Assembly (NCBI GenBank): GCA_025642065.1
Contig: JAODUP010000426.1
Span: 261,001-325,000, forward strand
From: Paralvinella palmiformis
Lineage: Eukaryota; Annelida; Polychaeta; Terebellida; Alvinellidae
Length of the DNA: 64,000 bases
Direction: 5' to 3'
Both the position numbers and the translations under genes were made by a program. Of the stretch, positions 36,861 to 49,835 are shown in pieces. Numbering within the stretch: position 1 is the first letter of the stretch; every line of letters begins with the position of its first letter. The notes beneath the pieces were generated by a model, which made no database searches, had not been told where the DNA came from, and saw only the letters and a list, made by a program, of their open reading frames with translations.

Positions 36861-37280
36861 CTTATGTAGATATAGATAACACTTAATTTGTTAAACAGAT
36901 GTGTTTGATATATCTAAATGTAGGTTTACAATCTATAATGTCCTAGTCAGTTACACTATAAGGACTTCAACTATGGACACTTCTTGTATTCTCTCTTTCT
37001 CTCTCTCTGTCTCTCTCTCTTTCTCTCCCTCTGTCTGTCTCTCTCTCTCTCTGTCTGTCTCTCTCTTTCTCTCCCTCTGTCTCTCTCTTTCTCTCCCTCT
37101 CTCTCTCTCTCTATTGTGTGTGTGTGTGTGTGTGTGTGCACGTATACTAGTCCAACAAAAGACATTTATGTTACAGCCAGTAATATGATCAATAATTAAT
37201 CAAATCTTTCTATGATAATTATTTTTATATATTTTATTCTGTGTACATTTCCAGTATTTATTGCAATGCAAACAATATGA

Positions 37281-37321
<41 letters not shown>

Positions 37322-39153
37322 CTCCAGGGCCTATCATTACTAATCAGTTGATGTTGTTATTTAGGTTTCTGTAAAGTTTGTAGAGTGGGTGAGATGTTGG
37401 GTAAATACTAAATAACTATTCTGTTTTGGGAAATTCCAGTGCTGAATGATACATGACAGAGGGCAAATGGTGACAATATTTTATTGATACAGTTTTGACC
37501 AAATGCTACTTCATGTACATTTTGTGCTTGTGTGTGTGTGTGTGTTTGTGTGTGTTTGTGTGTGCATTTAATTCCTTTAAGAGGGACCATTTAATGTTAT
37601 GAAGTTGTCAGTGGATACAATTATGTGCAGTATTAATAACTGGGTTAATGTGAATTAAGCTGATGATATATTATTTTGTAATACAAACAATAATTTGGTC
37701 TGATGTAATAATCCACTAACTGTCAGTAATTATTACAATATCAATATTAGAGATAGTATTTTACTGGAGTTTTTCCTTGATTTCTTTGAGGGGGTGTTAA
37801 AATCTTGAATTAATGTTATCATATGATGAGGGCCATGTATAAATGTGGTACATAATTGTCTTTCTCCTAGATCCCATTTAATGGGTAATGTATGTCATAT
37901 TGCCGAGAGACCATCTTATTCCATTAATATTTTACAATAGCCCCATCTAAAGGTATAAATATTATGATGGTAATATTTTGCTATCTGTACTATAGATCAG
38001 AATTGATGCCCAGAAAAGCATCGAGTCTGATGTTATTTTGAGTTAGAGAAGATACTTACATTAGATAACTGTATAAATACACCTGTTAGGATGATGTGTT
38101 CTATGTTTACATTCCTTACCTATTATTTTACATGTCTGCAGACAATACTCACTTTTTTTTGTCAAATGTGTTGTTTATTCAATAATAAGATGTTGCCTAA
38201 TCTTGACATTTGATTTAAAATTCTCTAATTTATTTGTCTAATCAAGATATCATGATTTTACAGAGTTCACAGAACAAACAGATTTTATCGTGGTCATAAT
38301 ATAATTGCTTTGTTCAAATAAGTTCTATGTTATAGTTAATGTTGTTGTGACTGCTAAACCACTTTAATTGGGGAAGCATTTTGAAGTAACACTGATGTTT
38401 TAGAAAGCACTGAATTATTGCCATTCTTGTGGCATTTCACAGCACCTCTAACTAAATATTATTTATAGAAAATGTATAGAGATACAACAAGATATATAAG
38501 CGCACAGAATATATCTATATATAACAACATAAAATAGGGCAAGGTAGAATTGAGTGTGAGCTGAGATTTGACAATTGTATTTGGAAAATTGTCTCAGAAT
38601 TCTAAGCATCTTTCTTTCTGTTTTATAGGTTTAATAAGAGCCTGCTTATGGTTGCTAGGTTACCTTCCAATAAATACACATTTCTAAGAACTTTAATGTT
38701 ACAGTGGTAAGAATGATTTTGTTACTTATTGGTACACAGCAAAGGCTTTTTTATAATTTTTTTTAATATTAATAAATTACAATAGACTTGTATGTTATCT
38801 GTTTGTTTGTAATGATGATAATGATGTGTTTGTAACATATCAGTTAGATAAAAAACAAAGTTATATATTTAGATTATTCTTGGCTCTTGTGTAATGATTC
38901 CCTTTATTTGTCGGTGTTAGACCCGAATGTGTGCTTTATATATTGTGACAAAGACGTTAATTGTCCATTTGAAGTCAGTGATGTCTTCTATATGATCATT
39001 TATCCTACCACTTGTGTACTCAAAACATGTGATATCTACAATAAATTATTGCTATGGCCAATAGTTTTATGTTTTTCTACAACTCACATATATACTGATA
39101 CATCAAATGATAAACACCCAGCTGGCAGTATAACAAGTTTTGCTTCTTTGGAC

Positions 39154-39194
<41 letters not shown>

Positions 39195-40117
39195 TATTTA
39201 ATTGATATGCTCTTTCATTTCATTCAATGAAGTACACGTGTATGTTATGATTATCATCAAATCTCACTAAATATTATTGATCATTAATCAATAACTGATC
39301 ATTGCCCGATAAACAAATATAGCTCATTTCGATCCGAGTCTGTTTTGAGGTCGGATTAACTAACTACATTGTCCTATCTCTAAACATAGCTTCAGGATTA
39401 GGAGTGTTTAATGTGTCTTTATATATCCTGATACTAAATGAACTGCAATAAACCTACAAACATTATAGTCTGTCGTGATGGCTGACAACTTAAATGTTTT
39501 AATTAAAATAATAAACACATTATTGGAGAGTAATGAAGAATATCAAAGTCAAAATATATAATGAGGTGTTCAATATCAACTGGAGGGGGGTGAGTATCTA
39601 CCGGGGATTATACACAACTACTAATAGGAAAAATTACTATATTTTGGAAAATAGCTGTCTAAATGACGATTGGACGGCAGACTCGTTAATATAATGACAA
39701 CATATCTCATCCCGCCAATTTTTTAAAACGTATTTCCTTTTATATTAATTCTGTGTTATCTTGGTGCGATTCAAAAGCGCACCCCCCTCCCAGGTTGGCC
39801 CTTAGTCCTGAATGGTATTTAATGCGCCAAATTTGATCTTCAGTAAAATGTGATGAATTAACTCTTCTAAGACAATGTAAGCTTACTTCTGATATAAACT
39901 TTGGTGAATCTTTGACTAGAATAGAAGTGTAAAGGTAGTATTAATATTAATTTAATAATATATTTAATTGGGTCATATTAATGACGTAAAGAACCCAGCC
40001 AGTGGCTTATTTGTCCCGAGAATGTTGAGTATTGAAGGGGGGGGGGGGGCTTATTATTTGTGTTTATTGTATATAATAATAAACTGAAATAAGTTATATG
40101 AATAACATTTATTTATA

Positions 40118-40155
<38 letters not shown>

Positions 40156-41231
40156 CACTTGTAGGTCGACATAAAATGGTATATTAATACCGTATATATA
40201 AAATGAATTCTAGTAATATTTATATTTTAAAGATTTATCATATATAATTATGACATATGTAGTATCACTTTATTTGCGATGTATACTAAACGTTTTAAAC
40301 TTTTCACGATAAAGATCTTTAATTTCGGTATTTTAATATCCTGAGTCACAAATCGAATCATTTACGAGTCTCGCTATTATTATCATCACATAAAAGACAC
40401 ATATAAACCTAAATTAACAACATTATAGAATGAATCTAACCTAAAGTTTTCTAAATATCGGCTTACTTACACTGACCCATCTGATTCAATAAGTAGGTCG
40501 TAGTTCACTAACTTAGTTTTATAGATTACCGTTAGATGTCGCAGTATACCTAACAATATTGTCCGTTTTGGCAGATAATCAGTTTTCAGTATCAGCGCTA
40601 ACTATAAACAAGAACTAAAATATATTTTTTTAAACCTCAGAATAAATCATGCAGTCAATGTTATCTAAAACAAATTATTATGTGTTCTTTGCAATAACCA
40701 AATTACCATTTATTGTTCTGATAATATTTTGTGTTTTGTTCTTTTTCTAAAACAGATCAAAATATCGCTTCTTTCTCAATTTGTTTTTAAATTTCATTAT
40801 TATCTACTAATTATTGTCTACAAATAAATTTCATTTCTCAAATTTAAAAACGTTATTGTATAAGAAGTACGGATATAGCTTTAGTCTAATTTTAAGTAAG
40901 TTTCGTGTTATCTTGTTAAATTATTGGTTTTATTGATGACAGAAACACTTTGACTCTAAATGTACACGTTTGATGACTGATGAATTAATAGAGCTGTCGA
41001 CAATAGCTAAACCGGTTTTCGTATCAGAGTTAGAACATGTAAATCAACTGAAAGCAGGTGACTCTCGGATTGTAAACACTTTTTATTAAAAGTATACAAT
41101 ATTTAATGGGAATGTATCAAAAAGGAGATCTAGGTGCACAAAAAATTAATTTTGAGGGTTCATTTGATGAGAAGCTTTCTCTCAATTTACACAATTATTT
41201 ATTTAACTTTCCGTGGACAGCGAGAAGTATA
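36861..41231. other. Intergenic region between convergent genes
   Basis: No gene seen. It holds a (CT)n/(GT)n tract (about 36990-37137), a TA tract (37284-37316), a (GT)n (37526-37562), a (CA)n (39159-39190), a poly-G run near 40036 and a TA tract (40119-40150). The TBC gene enters from the left and the minus-strand gene from the right, so their 3' ends face each other. Confidence 0.7.
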
Positions 41232-41653
41232 TCAGAGAAAATATTCTGTAAGATAACCATCGTTATCTTCTCCTAATTTGAAGGCTACATGCTTCCTTGG
41301 CTTTTGATCACATCCTTCTAACCATCGTACAATCTCGAAGTCTCTATTATTTGTTGAAGGTTCCGTTCCGTCATTTTGTATTGTGTCATTCTGATTTGAG
41401 GAATTATTCTGTAATGTAGGAGTTTTGATGGTCGACTTGAGGTGTCTGTAATTTGAGGTCGGCTTCGTGCTGGTTATAAATGTTGTACGTCCGTATTTGG
41501 TATCGACATCTTTAGGGAAGTATTGTCCATCCAGTTGTCCAGGACGAGATAATCTATCTTCTCGGTTAGAACTTCTAGATGTACGGACATCTCTAGATGT
41601 CGGGCGAGAATTCCTTCTCACAGGAGACCTTCTTGGATCAATATCTGAATTAT
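41232..41653 (-). CDS. Gene A exon 2
   Basis: Acceptor ttttacag|ataattcag. It reads (D)NSDIDPRRSPVRRNSRPTSR onward to HVAFKLGEDNDGYLTEYFL and TGA (41234-41232). The open frame extends upstream of its first GTG to the acceptor, confirming it is an internal/terminal exon and not a separate gene. Confidence 0.85.
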
Positions 41654-41722
41654 CTGTAAAAATATAATTTTAAAATATTCTTCTGTCTTCTTATCTATCT
41701 ATATATCTATCTAGCCCCCCCC

Positions 41723-41770
<48 letters not shown>

Positions 41771-43114
41771 TAACCAAGTAAATTAAGACAGGTATATAAA
41801 CATAATGTGTTTATGCAAACAAGCGTGCATTTTTACAGATATATACAGATACCTGCCTACCTACGCGCGCGCACACTCGCGCGTGCACACACATATCTAT
41901 ATGTATATACCAAAAATTTCATAATATCGAACAAAAATATTATTAATATAATTTAAGATGAAAGGTATCTTAGTCCATTTTATATTAAAATAGTGGATAA
42001 CACAAGCGGCTGTACCTTGTTTAAATTTCGGGTTCGCTGTAGTTGGTCTTGATTTACCAGAATCGATTTGACTCAGTGATGAATGTTCCTTTGTTGGAGT
42101 AGTGAGGCTCGACGTTGTATCACCACGTGACCTGTTGTTCAGCGAAGCGAGACGATGTATCCTGGACAGATCGCTAGCCGATGTTATACGTGATTTGGTC
42201 CTCGTCGCCGAGTTACCACGAACAATTCTTCCAAACTCCTGCTCGGTCTGACTTATATGTGGAGACTTTAACGTCGCCAAACCACTACTACCACCATCAA
42301 TATTATAAACAGCCGCAGCTAGAGTGGTACTTTCTGGTGTTACATTAAGACGTTTTTTCCTGAACGAGCGTAGTTTTTGAGTAGTTAATATATGAGCTTC
42401 AGTTGACTCTTTATCAGCAATAGGTGGAGTTGTTGGTGTGTTATTTGTCCTTTTTGGTGGATGGTCTTCTTGTAAGAAGATAATGCTGCCTGGTCTCATA
42501 AGAGCTGAGCTTGTCCTTCTTATACGTCCTCGCCTACCAGGAGGCCTTCCATCCATTCCATTATCTCCCACCAGTACCTCCTTTGAGCGACCTTCCTGGA
42601 AGGTGTGTCTTCTCGTTACCGGTGTCTCTCTGTGAGAAGCAGACGATGAAAGACGTACTTTCTCGGCGACTACAAGTTGTTGTGGTGATGGAGTAAGTTT
42701 ACTTTCTGCCCACGAGTCTCCAGGTGGTTCGCTTTGTATTCTCTTGATGTACAAAGCACCTCGACGGCTGAGTTGTCTCGTGGCCGAACCATTCCTGGTG
42801 TTTGATTCTTCGGCATACTTTCTCACATCTCGTTCTTGTTCACTATTTATCTCGGTATTTGGGATATTAGCTGCTCGCCATAGACGTATTGGACTACTAA
42901 CGACGCCATGTTTCAGTACATAGTCGGTGGTCTCGTTATTTGTACCGGGTATCGGAGGTAGGGGACTTGATCTATCGTTAGACCTGTCGGCCGTTGAGTT
43001 GATGCCATTTGTACGTTGTCTGCCGTCAAATAGAGTAATAGAACCATTCTCTTTACGATGATCACAGACTGGATTACCTTTGAATGTCACGTGACGGTCT
43101 CGTGTTTTGATCAT
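41232..43114 (-). CDS. Unrecognised 506-aa, two-exon Ser/Thr/Arg-rich protein (gene A)
   Basis: Exon 1 is 43114-42016 and exon 2 is 41653-41232. The donor caag|gtacag and acceptor ttttacag|ata keep phase, giving 506 aa. I chose the ATG at 43114; a TAG in frame lies 13 codons upstream. The protein is low-complexity and basic, probably disordered, with no signal peptide, membrane helix or known domain. RHVTF (7-11) and KHVAF (487-491) both fit the RVxF docking motif of protein phosphatase 1. RRHTF and RRTSS are basophilic kinase-type sites. Near the end, EIVRWLEGCDQKP (473-485) resembles IIKWLGDVDPKEP of the neighbouring minus-strand gene. Codon use and lack of stops over 1.5 kb in this AT-rich region support a real gene. 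Function unknown; a scaffold or phosphatase-targeting role is speculation from short motifs. Confidence 0.85.
41654..42015 (-). other. Gene A intron with simple repeats
   Basis: 362 bp with a compound (CT)n(AT)n tract (about 41717-41766) and a CG/CA alternating purine-pyrimidine stretch (about 41860-41892). Confidence 0.8.
42016..43114 (-). CDS. Gene A exon 1
   Basis: From ATG (43114) to the donor at 42015-42014 (caag|gtac). If the intron were retained, the frame would run on only to about 41897 in low-complexity sequence, which argues for splicing here. Confidence 0.85.
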
Positions 43115-43150
43115 GATATCCAAGTAGGTACCCCGACCTAATAACGAAGG

Positions 43151-43195
43151 CTACACACTCTCTGGATCCGAGTCATTCTCGTATAACACATCCAT
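43151..43195 (-). other. Upstream ORF of gene A (14 codons, in frame)
   Basis: ATG at 43195 starts MDVLYENDSDPESV and ends at TAG (43153-43151). It is in the same frame as the main ORF, with 12 sense codons between this TAG and the main ATG. It could be a translational control uORF, or the original N-terminus cut off by a nonsense change or read through. Confidence 0.4.
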
Positions 43196-44460
43196 TACTT
43201 TAATATCAATATTCGTCAGGAGAGAGACGTAAATTATTATACAGAACGTGTGGTAGTCCAGACGTCAGTTAGTGTTATGCCGAGATTTGGCACTGATATC
43301 CAAATATTGAGCTATTCTTGTATTTTGCTTACATCAACTATGTGTATATTGAGCTGTGTTTATATATGCCCGAGTCACACATTAATTAATCACGTTAATC
43401 TTAACTACATAGTCCGCTATACAGCTAGTAACACACGACTGACAACACAAAACTTTTGATACGCTTCACCAAATCGACATTTGGTCGTCGTATATTTAGA
43501 AGACGTCGTTCTATTAACCATTTATGGACTACGATATTAATCAATCTAATTCTGGATGATCACAATATAAGCGACGAGCTTTGATCGCCATCCAACTCAT
43601 TGTTTGTGGATTAAGAAATCAACAGAAGATTATACGATAGAAGTGTTTTACGACGACATGGTACCATCGTCTTTTGTTTCGTCTTCTGTAACAATGGAGA
43701 CCCCCGGGTCGTGGAATCAAATCTCAGTGCATTACGCTGTCTGCGAAATGTTTCATCCTTCAATAAAAAGCTTCGGGCTGATTATCTCTATTCCACTGGA
43801 AGTCATCTGTTATCTATATACTCGTTCACTTGATAAACACAGAAACTAAACAAAACAATGACTCATAAATTAGATTTGAGGTGATATTAGACCAAATTAA
43901 AATTTACAATATCTAATACATCTAAAATCATCATTATATTCTGTGTTTAGAACCATATTGTGAATTGATGGGAACTCGCCATAATGACTTTAGTGGTTGG
44001 TGTGTTTAGTATAGTCATTAGTTATACCTGGTACATATGACCGAGGGTCATCTTATATAAGATTATATTGATTAATTTAGTTTACTTACACAATGATCAA
44101 TATATCAATATAATTGATTATATAGTTGTCTATTATTGAGTCAATAGTTCTATCCTGAAGTGGAAAATACTGTTTATCGTTGTCCTGATGAATTATTTAA
44201 GGATGAATGTTTATCGTATATTAGGCGGTGACATACTGACACACACACACACACACGCACCACACACACGCACATACTCACACACATAAGAGAGAGAGAG
44301 AGACACGTTGGACGAATAAAATGTTAGCATGTAATATTAAAGAACCACCTAATAAGCTCTAAATCCTGTAATTGTCTAGTCCCAGAAGGACCATCAATGT
44401 CTACTTACAATGAGATATTAAAGTTATAATGTTATTGTTTTATTCTCCTGTAACTTTGTA
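43196..44460. other. Upstream region of gene A
   Basis: Probable 5' UTR/promoter area, less AT-rich than its surroundings around 43240-43800. Short plus-strand open stretches here look like chance. A (CA)n and (GA)n lie at 44240-44305. No TATA box can be assigned with confidence. Confidence 0.4.
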
Positions 44461-44461
44461 A

Positions 44462-44693
44462 TGTTATGATCATTGTCAGATGTAAATTGTGTCAGTGTTA
44501 TGATCATTGTTAGATGTAAATTGTGTCAGTGTTATGATCATTGTTAGATATAAATTGTGTCAGTGTTATGATTACTGTTAGAAGTAAATTGTGTCAGTGT
44601 TATGATCATTGTTAGATATAAATTGTGTCAGTGTTATGATTACTGTTAGAAGTAAATTGTGTCAGTGTTATGATCATTTTTACATGTAAAATG
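44462..44693. repeat. 34-bp minisatellite
   Basis: About 6.8 units of tgttatgatcattgttagat gtaaattgtgtcag. Two variants (gatcattgttagatat and gattactgttagaagt) alternate. Confidence 0.9.
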
Positions 44694-44799
44694 TTAAGAA
44701 AACTATCGACTGATTAACTAATTTTTTAGCCGAATTCATCTCGTCAAAACATCTAACTCTAGCCATATTCCGCCTTACGTTATTAATTGGTTCCAAAAG

Positions 44800-44972
44800 C
44801 CGTGACGTAACCCAGTTTTTGACGTTTTTAGTGTAGTTTTCTAGTATTTTAGATTGTTTTTAGCTTATTTTATCCATAATTGCTAATTAATTTATTTCGC
44901 TTCCTTTTATTATGACGTAGTTGAGGTAGCTGATTGGCAAAACGTTGGACGTAATGACGTAATGACGTTCGC
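44800..44972. promoter_or_regulatory. Cluster of CRE-like TGACGT motifs
   Basis: TGACGT occurs at 44803, 44820, 44913, 44955 and 44963, three of them as TGACGTAA or TGACGTAG. CREB/ATF factors bind TGACGTCA and related half-sites. The cluster lies 1.7 kb upstream of gene A and downstream of the 368-aa gene. Function is inferred only from motif density; it may instead belong to a repeat. Confidence 0.35.
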
Positions 44973-45846
44973 TGAACTGAAATTTACTCTAGAGAAGTGG
45001 CTTAAAGGCGAATTTGCCGTAAATGGGGGGGGGGGTATTACTATATCTGGTTCAATACACGCAAATATTTGATGATCTCAATAGAAGCTATATGAATCCA
45101 ATATTTGTAAGTCAATCATATGTATCACACATGTATATATGGGACACCAGTGACAATTAAATATCCTGGAATAAGTTCACAGAGATCAAATAAATAGGTA
45201 TATTTAATAAATAGGAAGAAGTTATTAAAATATTGACACTTATTTGTTTTTGGGAGGAAGTCTTTATTTTGTAATTGTATCTTTTTGACTTATTGAATTA
45301 TGGATATATTTAGCGGAATATAGATCATAAAGAATATCAGACAATTTCTTAGTTGGATGTAATTTGACGATTATGACGATTATGTTTCCGATAGTTTGTT
45401 CATTCTATTTTAATATCCTGACTTGAAAATTAAAAATAAGAATAAAGAGAATTTCGATTCCCTCGTCGTCTTTGTGAACTTTAAATACATGAAGTCATCA
45501 GTATCCATCTGGAATATTATCACCAACAATGTTTATGTTATAAAAACAATAATATTACAGATGTATTCTCAAATTTTCACATAACTCGTTTAGAAAATTG
45601 TGTGTACACAATAACAGCTTATAATACAGTAATGAATACAAACTCAGATAAATGTCATTTGGCTGCCAACAATCAGGGACAATATAGAAAACAAATCTAA
45701 ATAAAACATTACAGAAGACAATATTTATAATACAAATAAGTTAAAACGCTCAAGAATGTGTATCCTCCCTAAAGCTACTGAAATAAGTGAGGATAGTCTC
45801 TTATAGTAGTATAAGTAGTATAAATTATGGTACATGATAAAATAGT

Positions 45847-45893
<47 letters not shown>

Positions 45894-46035
45894 AATAAGT
45901 TAATATTAATTAGGCAATATCTATTATAGGCGAGTAGTAGCTTCTTGGTGAAACATCCCACAAACAAACGAAACAAAGGGATTTTTAATTCTTACCTTGA
46001 GTTTACCACTACAGATGCTATAATATTAACCAGAG
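44973..46035. other. Intergenic region, no gene seen
   Basis: AT-rich, with a poly-G run near 45025 and a TA tract at 45848-45888. Confidence 0.7.
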
Positions 46036-46290
46036 ATTGTGTTTTGTATGTGTGTGTGTGCGTGTTAGGATACATATATAGTAGCATATTGGCTCAGAAC
46101 ATCATCATCTATACATCATTTGAAACCTATACCTCCATAAATCTATACATAAATAAAACTTTACACTCTTAACATAAAATGTTACATATATACATAAACA
46201 TATACATGCTTCTGGGCTATTCATCAGCCCGTGGGTAACAGCTAATCCGATTTTCGTACGTGACAAATATGTCACGTACACAGTGAAGCA
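46036..46290 (+). repeat. Microsatellite-linked dispersed repeat, copy 2
   Basis: (GT)n at 46042-46063, then ttaggatacata, cagaacatcatcatct, aaacctatacctccataaat, ctcatcagcc-type and ttttcgtacgtgacaaatat. Same order of words as the copies at 53.7 and 55.6 kb. Confidence 0.75.
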
Positions 46291-46817
46291 ATTTGTACTT
46301 ACCATACGCTTAAAATATCGATTTACTTCCATTAACCGTCTATAATATATTGAATGGCCAGGTACCATAACGAACTGACCTTGATTTAGAACAATGTAAT
46401 ATTGATTTATTCTCTTGATCGTAATAATAACATCGATCTCTAGGATACTATAAAATAACGGATATTAGACCATTGCCAGCTTTCTATAGTACAGTACCTT
46501 ATCTTAAAGGTTCTCTGACTGTATTGACAAGGTTATATTATAGCATATTAATGTTAATATTACGGCGTTATTAATATGTGACACTTGATGTAATGAAATA
46601 TTGCCACAATCTAATCTAGATGTGTCAAGGGTCCGGACTATGGTTTTATAACTTATTCTTTATAAAATTATTGTTGATTGTAGCTAATATTACTAATCTG
46701 GTAATAACATATATAATTAACATATATTTAGATCAATAATGATTTAGAGAGAATGACGTTAATTAATGATATATCAGCAGATGGTTAAATGTTATTGTAT
46801 TACAAGGCTAGATCTGT
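46291..46817. other. Intergenic region, no gene seen
   Basis: AT-rich, with no supported feature. Confidence 0.6.
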
Positions 46818-47902
46818 TATATTAATTTGTTATTATATTTTGTTATTAATTTATTATATTTGTTATATTAGTTTGTTATTATATTTGTTATATTAGTTTG
46901 TTATTATATTTGTTATTATATTTGTTATATTAGTTTGTTATTATATTTGTTATATTAGTTTGTTATTATATTTGTTATATTAGTTTGTTATTATATTTGT
47001 TATATATAGTTTGTTATTATATTTGTTATTATATTTGTTATTATATTTGTTATATTAGTTTGTTATTATATTTGTTATATTAGTTTGTTATTATATTTGT
47101 TAATATTTTTATTTATTTGTTATTATATTTGTTATATTAGTTTGTTATTATATTTGTTATATTAGTTTGTTATTATATTTGTTATTATATTTGTTATATT
47201 AGTTTGTTATTATATTTGTTATATTAGTTTGTTATTATATTTGTTATTACATTTGTTATATTATTTGTTATTATTATTTGTTATTATATTTGTTATATTA
47301 GTTTGTTATTATATTTGTTAATTAGTTTGTTATTATATTGTTATTATTTGTTATTATATTTGTTATTTTAAAGTTTGTTATTATATTTGTTATATTAGTT
47401 TGTTATTATATTTGTTATTTATTTATTTTTGTTATATTAGTTTGTTATATATTTGTTATTATATTTGTTATATTAGTTTGTTATTAATTTGTTATTATAT
47501 TTGTTATATTAAATTTGTTATTATATTTGTTATATTAGTTTGTTATTATATTTGTTATATTAGTTTGTTATTATATTTGTTATTATATTTGTTATATTAG
47601 TTTGTTATTATATTTGTTATTATATTTGTTATATTAGTTTGTTATTATATTTGTTATTATATTTGTTATATTAGTTTGTTATTATATTTGTTATATTAGT
47701 TTGTTATTATATTTGTTATTACATTTGTTATATTAGTTTGTTATTACATTTGTTATTATATTTGTTATATTAATTTGTTATTATATTTGTTATATTAGTT
47801 TGTTATTATATTTGTTATTATATTTGTTATATTAGTTTGTTATTATATTTGTTACATTAGTTTGTTATTATATTTTTTATTACATTTGTTATATTAGTCT
47901 GT
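46818..47902. repeat. 1.08-kb AT-rich 25-bp minisatellite
   Basis: Units of ttgttattatatttgttata ttagt (25 bp), with shorter variants that lack the ttag step. It has strong strand asymmetry (T and G on the plus strand). It contains no coding signal; the leucine/tyrosine-rich ORF within it is a by-product. Confidence 0.95.
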
Positions 47903-49115
47903 TTGTGGAACTATATAACAATTAGTCGTGTATTTAACAAATAAACTGGTAGCTATTTGTATTTTTATTGTGTCACACTGAATGAGCTAACAAATATAAA
48001 TATCACTTCAATTGTAATATAAAATATAAACATGGCTACATCTATATAAACCAATATATATATTTAGTTGACTAAAATAGCCAAATATAAAAATAATTCT
48101 CGATGAGAGATGAAGCATAACCTAAACTTTATTTTGGCTGAATTCAGTGATAACGTATAATTATAGCTTTAGACAATGACTTTGGCTAATTGAGGTTGTA
48201 GAATAAAATTGAGGATTTGTTTGAGTGAGGTAACATAATTTAACCATGATTGATTGAACCAAGTAGCTAACTATAAACACAGCTTTAATTAGAGAGCTTC
48301 AGGTTAGAATCATTGCTTTGACTGCCTGATTGATTAATAATTAATATTTCTTTTGATAATTTATATGGAAAAATAAAAATAGGATCTTACCTAAATATAT
48401 TACAAGAATATCAATATTACTTTTGTTGTATATTGTATATTGTACAATTGCTGAGTGAGGTAGCAAAGTATAATTATTGCTTTGATTGAGTAATTACTTG
48501 ATGAATAGTTAATTAATCTGACAAGATTAGAGTAAGATTCACATTTTATATTCAGATGGAATGAATTATTTCTTAGCTTAGTTGATTGAGATTTTACCTA
48601 CATAATCAGAGTCTCCAGGTTTGAGTTTCTTTATTTCTGTGAAAAGTTTAGCAAATTTCATTATCTTACTTAAATTTTAATCGACTATAATCTTTATATA
48701 TATAAAAATCAGAAATAGTTCATTATTATCTTATTTCAGATGCTGAAATCAAGCTTCTAAAAGAATGCATCAAATTTAGGAATACCATCATCGTCATACC
48801 ATCATCGTCATACCATCAATCGTCATCGTCATACCATCATCGTCATACCATCATCGTCATACCATCATCGTCATACCATCATCATCGAATGTTTGGGGAT
48901 TTTATAAATGTGTCTTAAAGTGTAATAAAATAGAATTTAAACTAATAAAAACTACCAAAAAATTGAATATATTCTAAATATGATGATCATTATAATAATA
49001 ATTTATTATTATTATTGTTAATGTTATTTTAAAGATAATAATAATAACACAAATAGTGTAAGTAGTAAATATAATTATAGCAACAATAACTATAGTACTA
49101 AAACATCAACATAGA

Positions 49116-49191
<76 letters not shown>

Positions 49192-49835
49192 ATATATATA
49201 TATATATATATAATGATAATGTATTGTATGAAAGTCTTGGTATTTCCATTATGTAGTAGTTATTTTATTCAATATTATATTCAACACAAAAACAATCATA
49301 ACAAGCTCCAATTAATGTTTCAAAGGTAAGACTTCTACAAGTAATGCTTATCAATATTTATTAATCATATTTTAACTTAGATCACAGCCAACCACATCTT
49401 GAAACGAATAATGAACCCTTCATGATAACATTAATTCACTCTCGAGATACCCAACAATTACAGATAATATAATATAATTTGTTTTAAAAATAAAATACTT
49501 TGATTGACAGGTAAGTTATTTACTTGATGAGATAGCTCAATATAGAATATAAACAATAAGTACATATTTATTAAGTACCAATTTTATATTATACACATAT
49601 TGTAATTTTACAGTGTATAACACACACACGTACGCACATGCACGCGTACATACATGTATATAAATCGGGAGACCAATATAGCTGAAGTTTTACTTAAAAC
49701 TGAAACATAATTACATTTGAGTGGAATAATGAACGACGTTACTATATAATCTTCAGCTGAAAATGTTCATAAGTAATCCATAAAAGTAATGAACACATAA
49801 TGAGACTGGGTTTTACCTCATTCAAAGACAAACTT
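47903..49835. other. Region 3' of gene B, repeats only
   Basis: A 12-bp array of catcgtcatacc (48783-48890) and a long TA tract (about 49119-49211). No gene seen. Confidence 0.75.

Noticed and set aside
38887..39201. 104-codon plus-strand ORF
   Set aside because: It starts at TTG, runs into a CA microsatellite and has no splice or domain support.
41897..42015. Read-through extension of gene A exon 1 (ending YEIFGIYI)
   Set aside because: A good donor at 42015 and a phase-matched acceptor at 41654 give a better gene; the extension translates low-complexity intron.
42438..42696. Plus-strand ORFs overlapping gene A
   Set aside because: These are antisense shadows of the gene A coding frame.
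43604..43849. 81-codon plus-strand ORF upstream of gene A
   Set aside because: It begins at a TTG, has no recognisable domain, and lies in the probable promoter/5' region of the opposite-strand gene.
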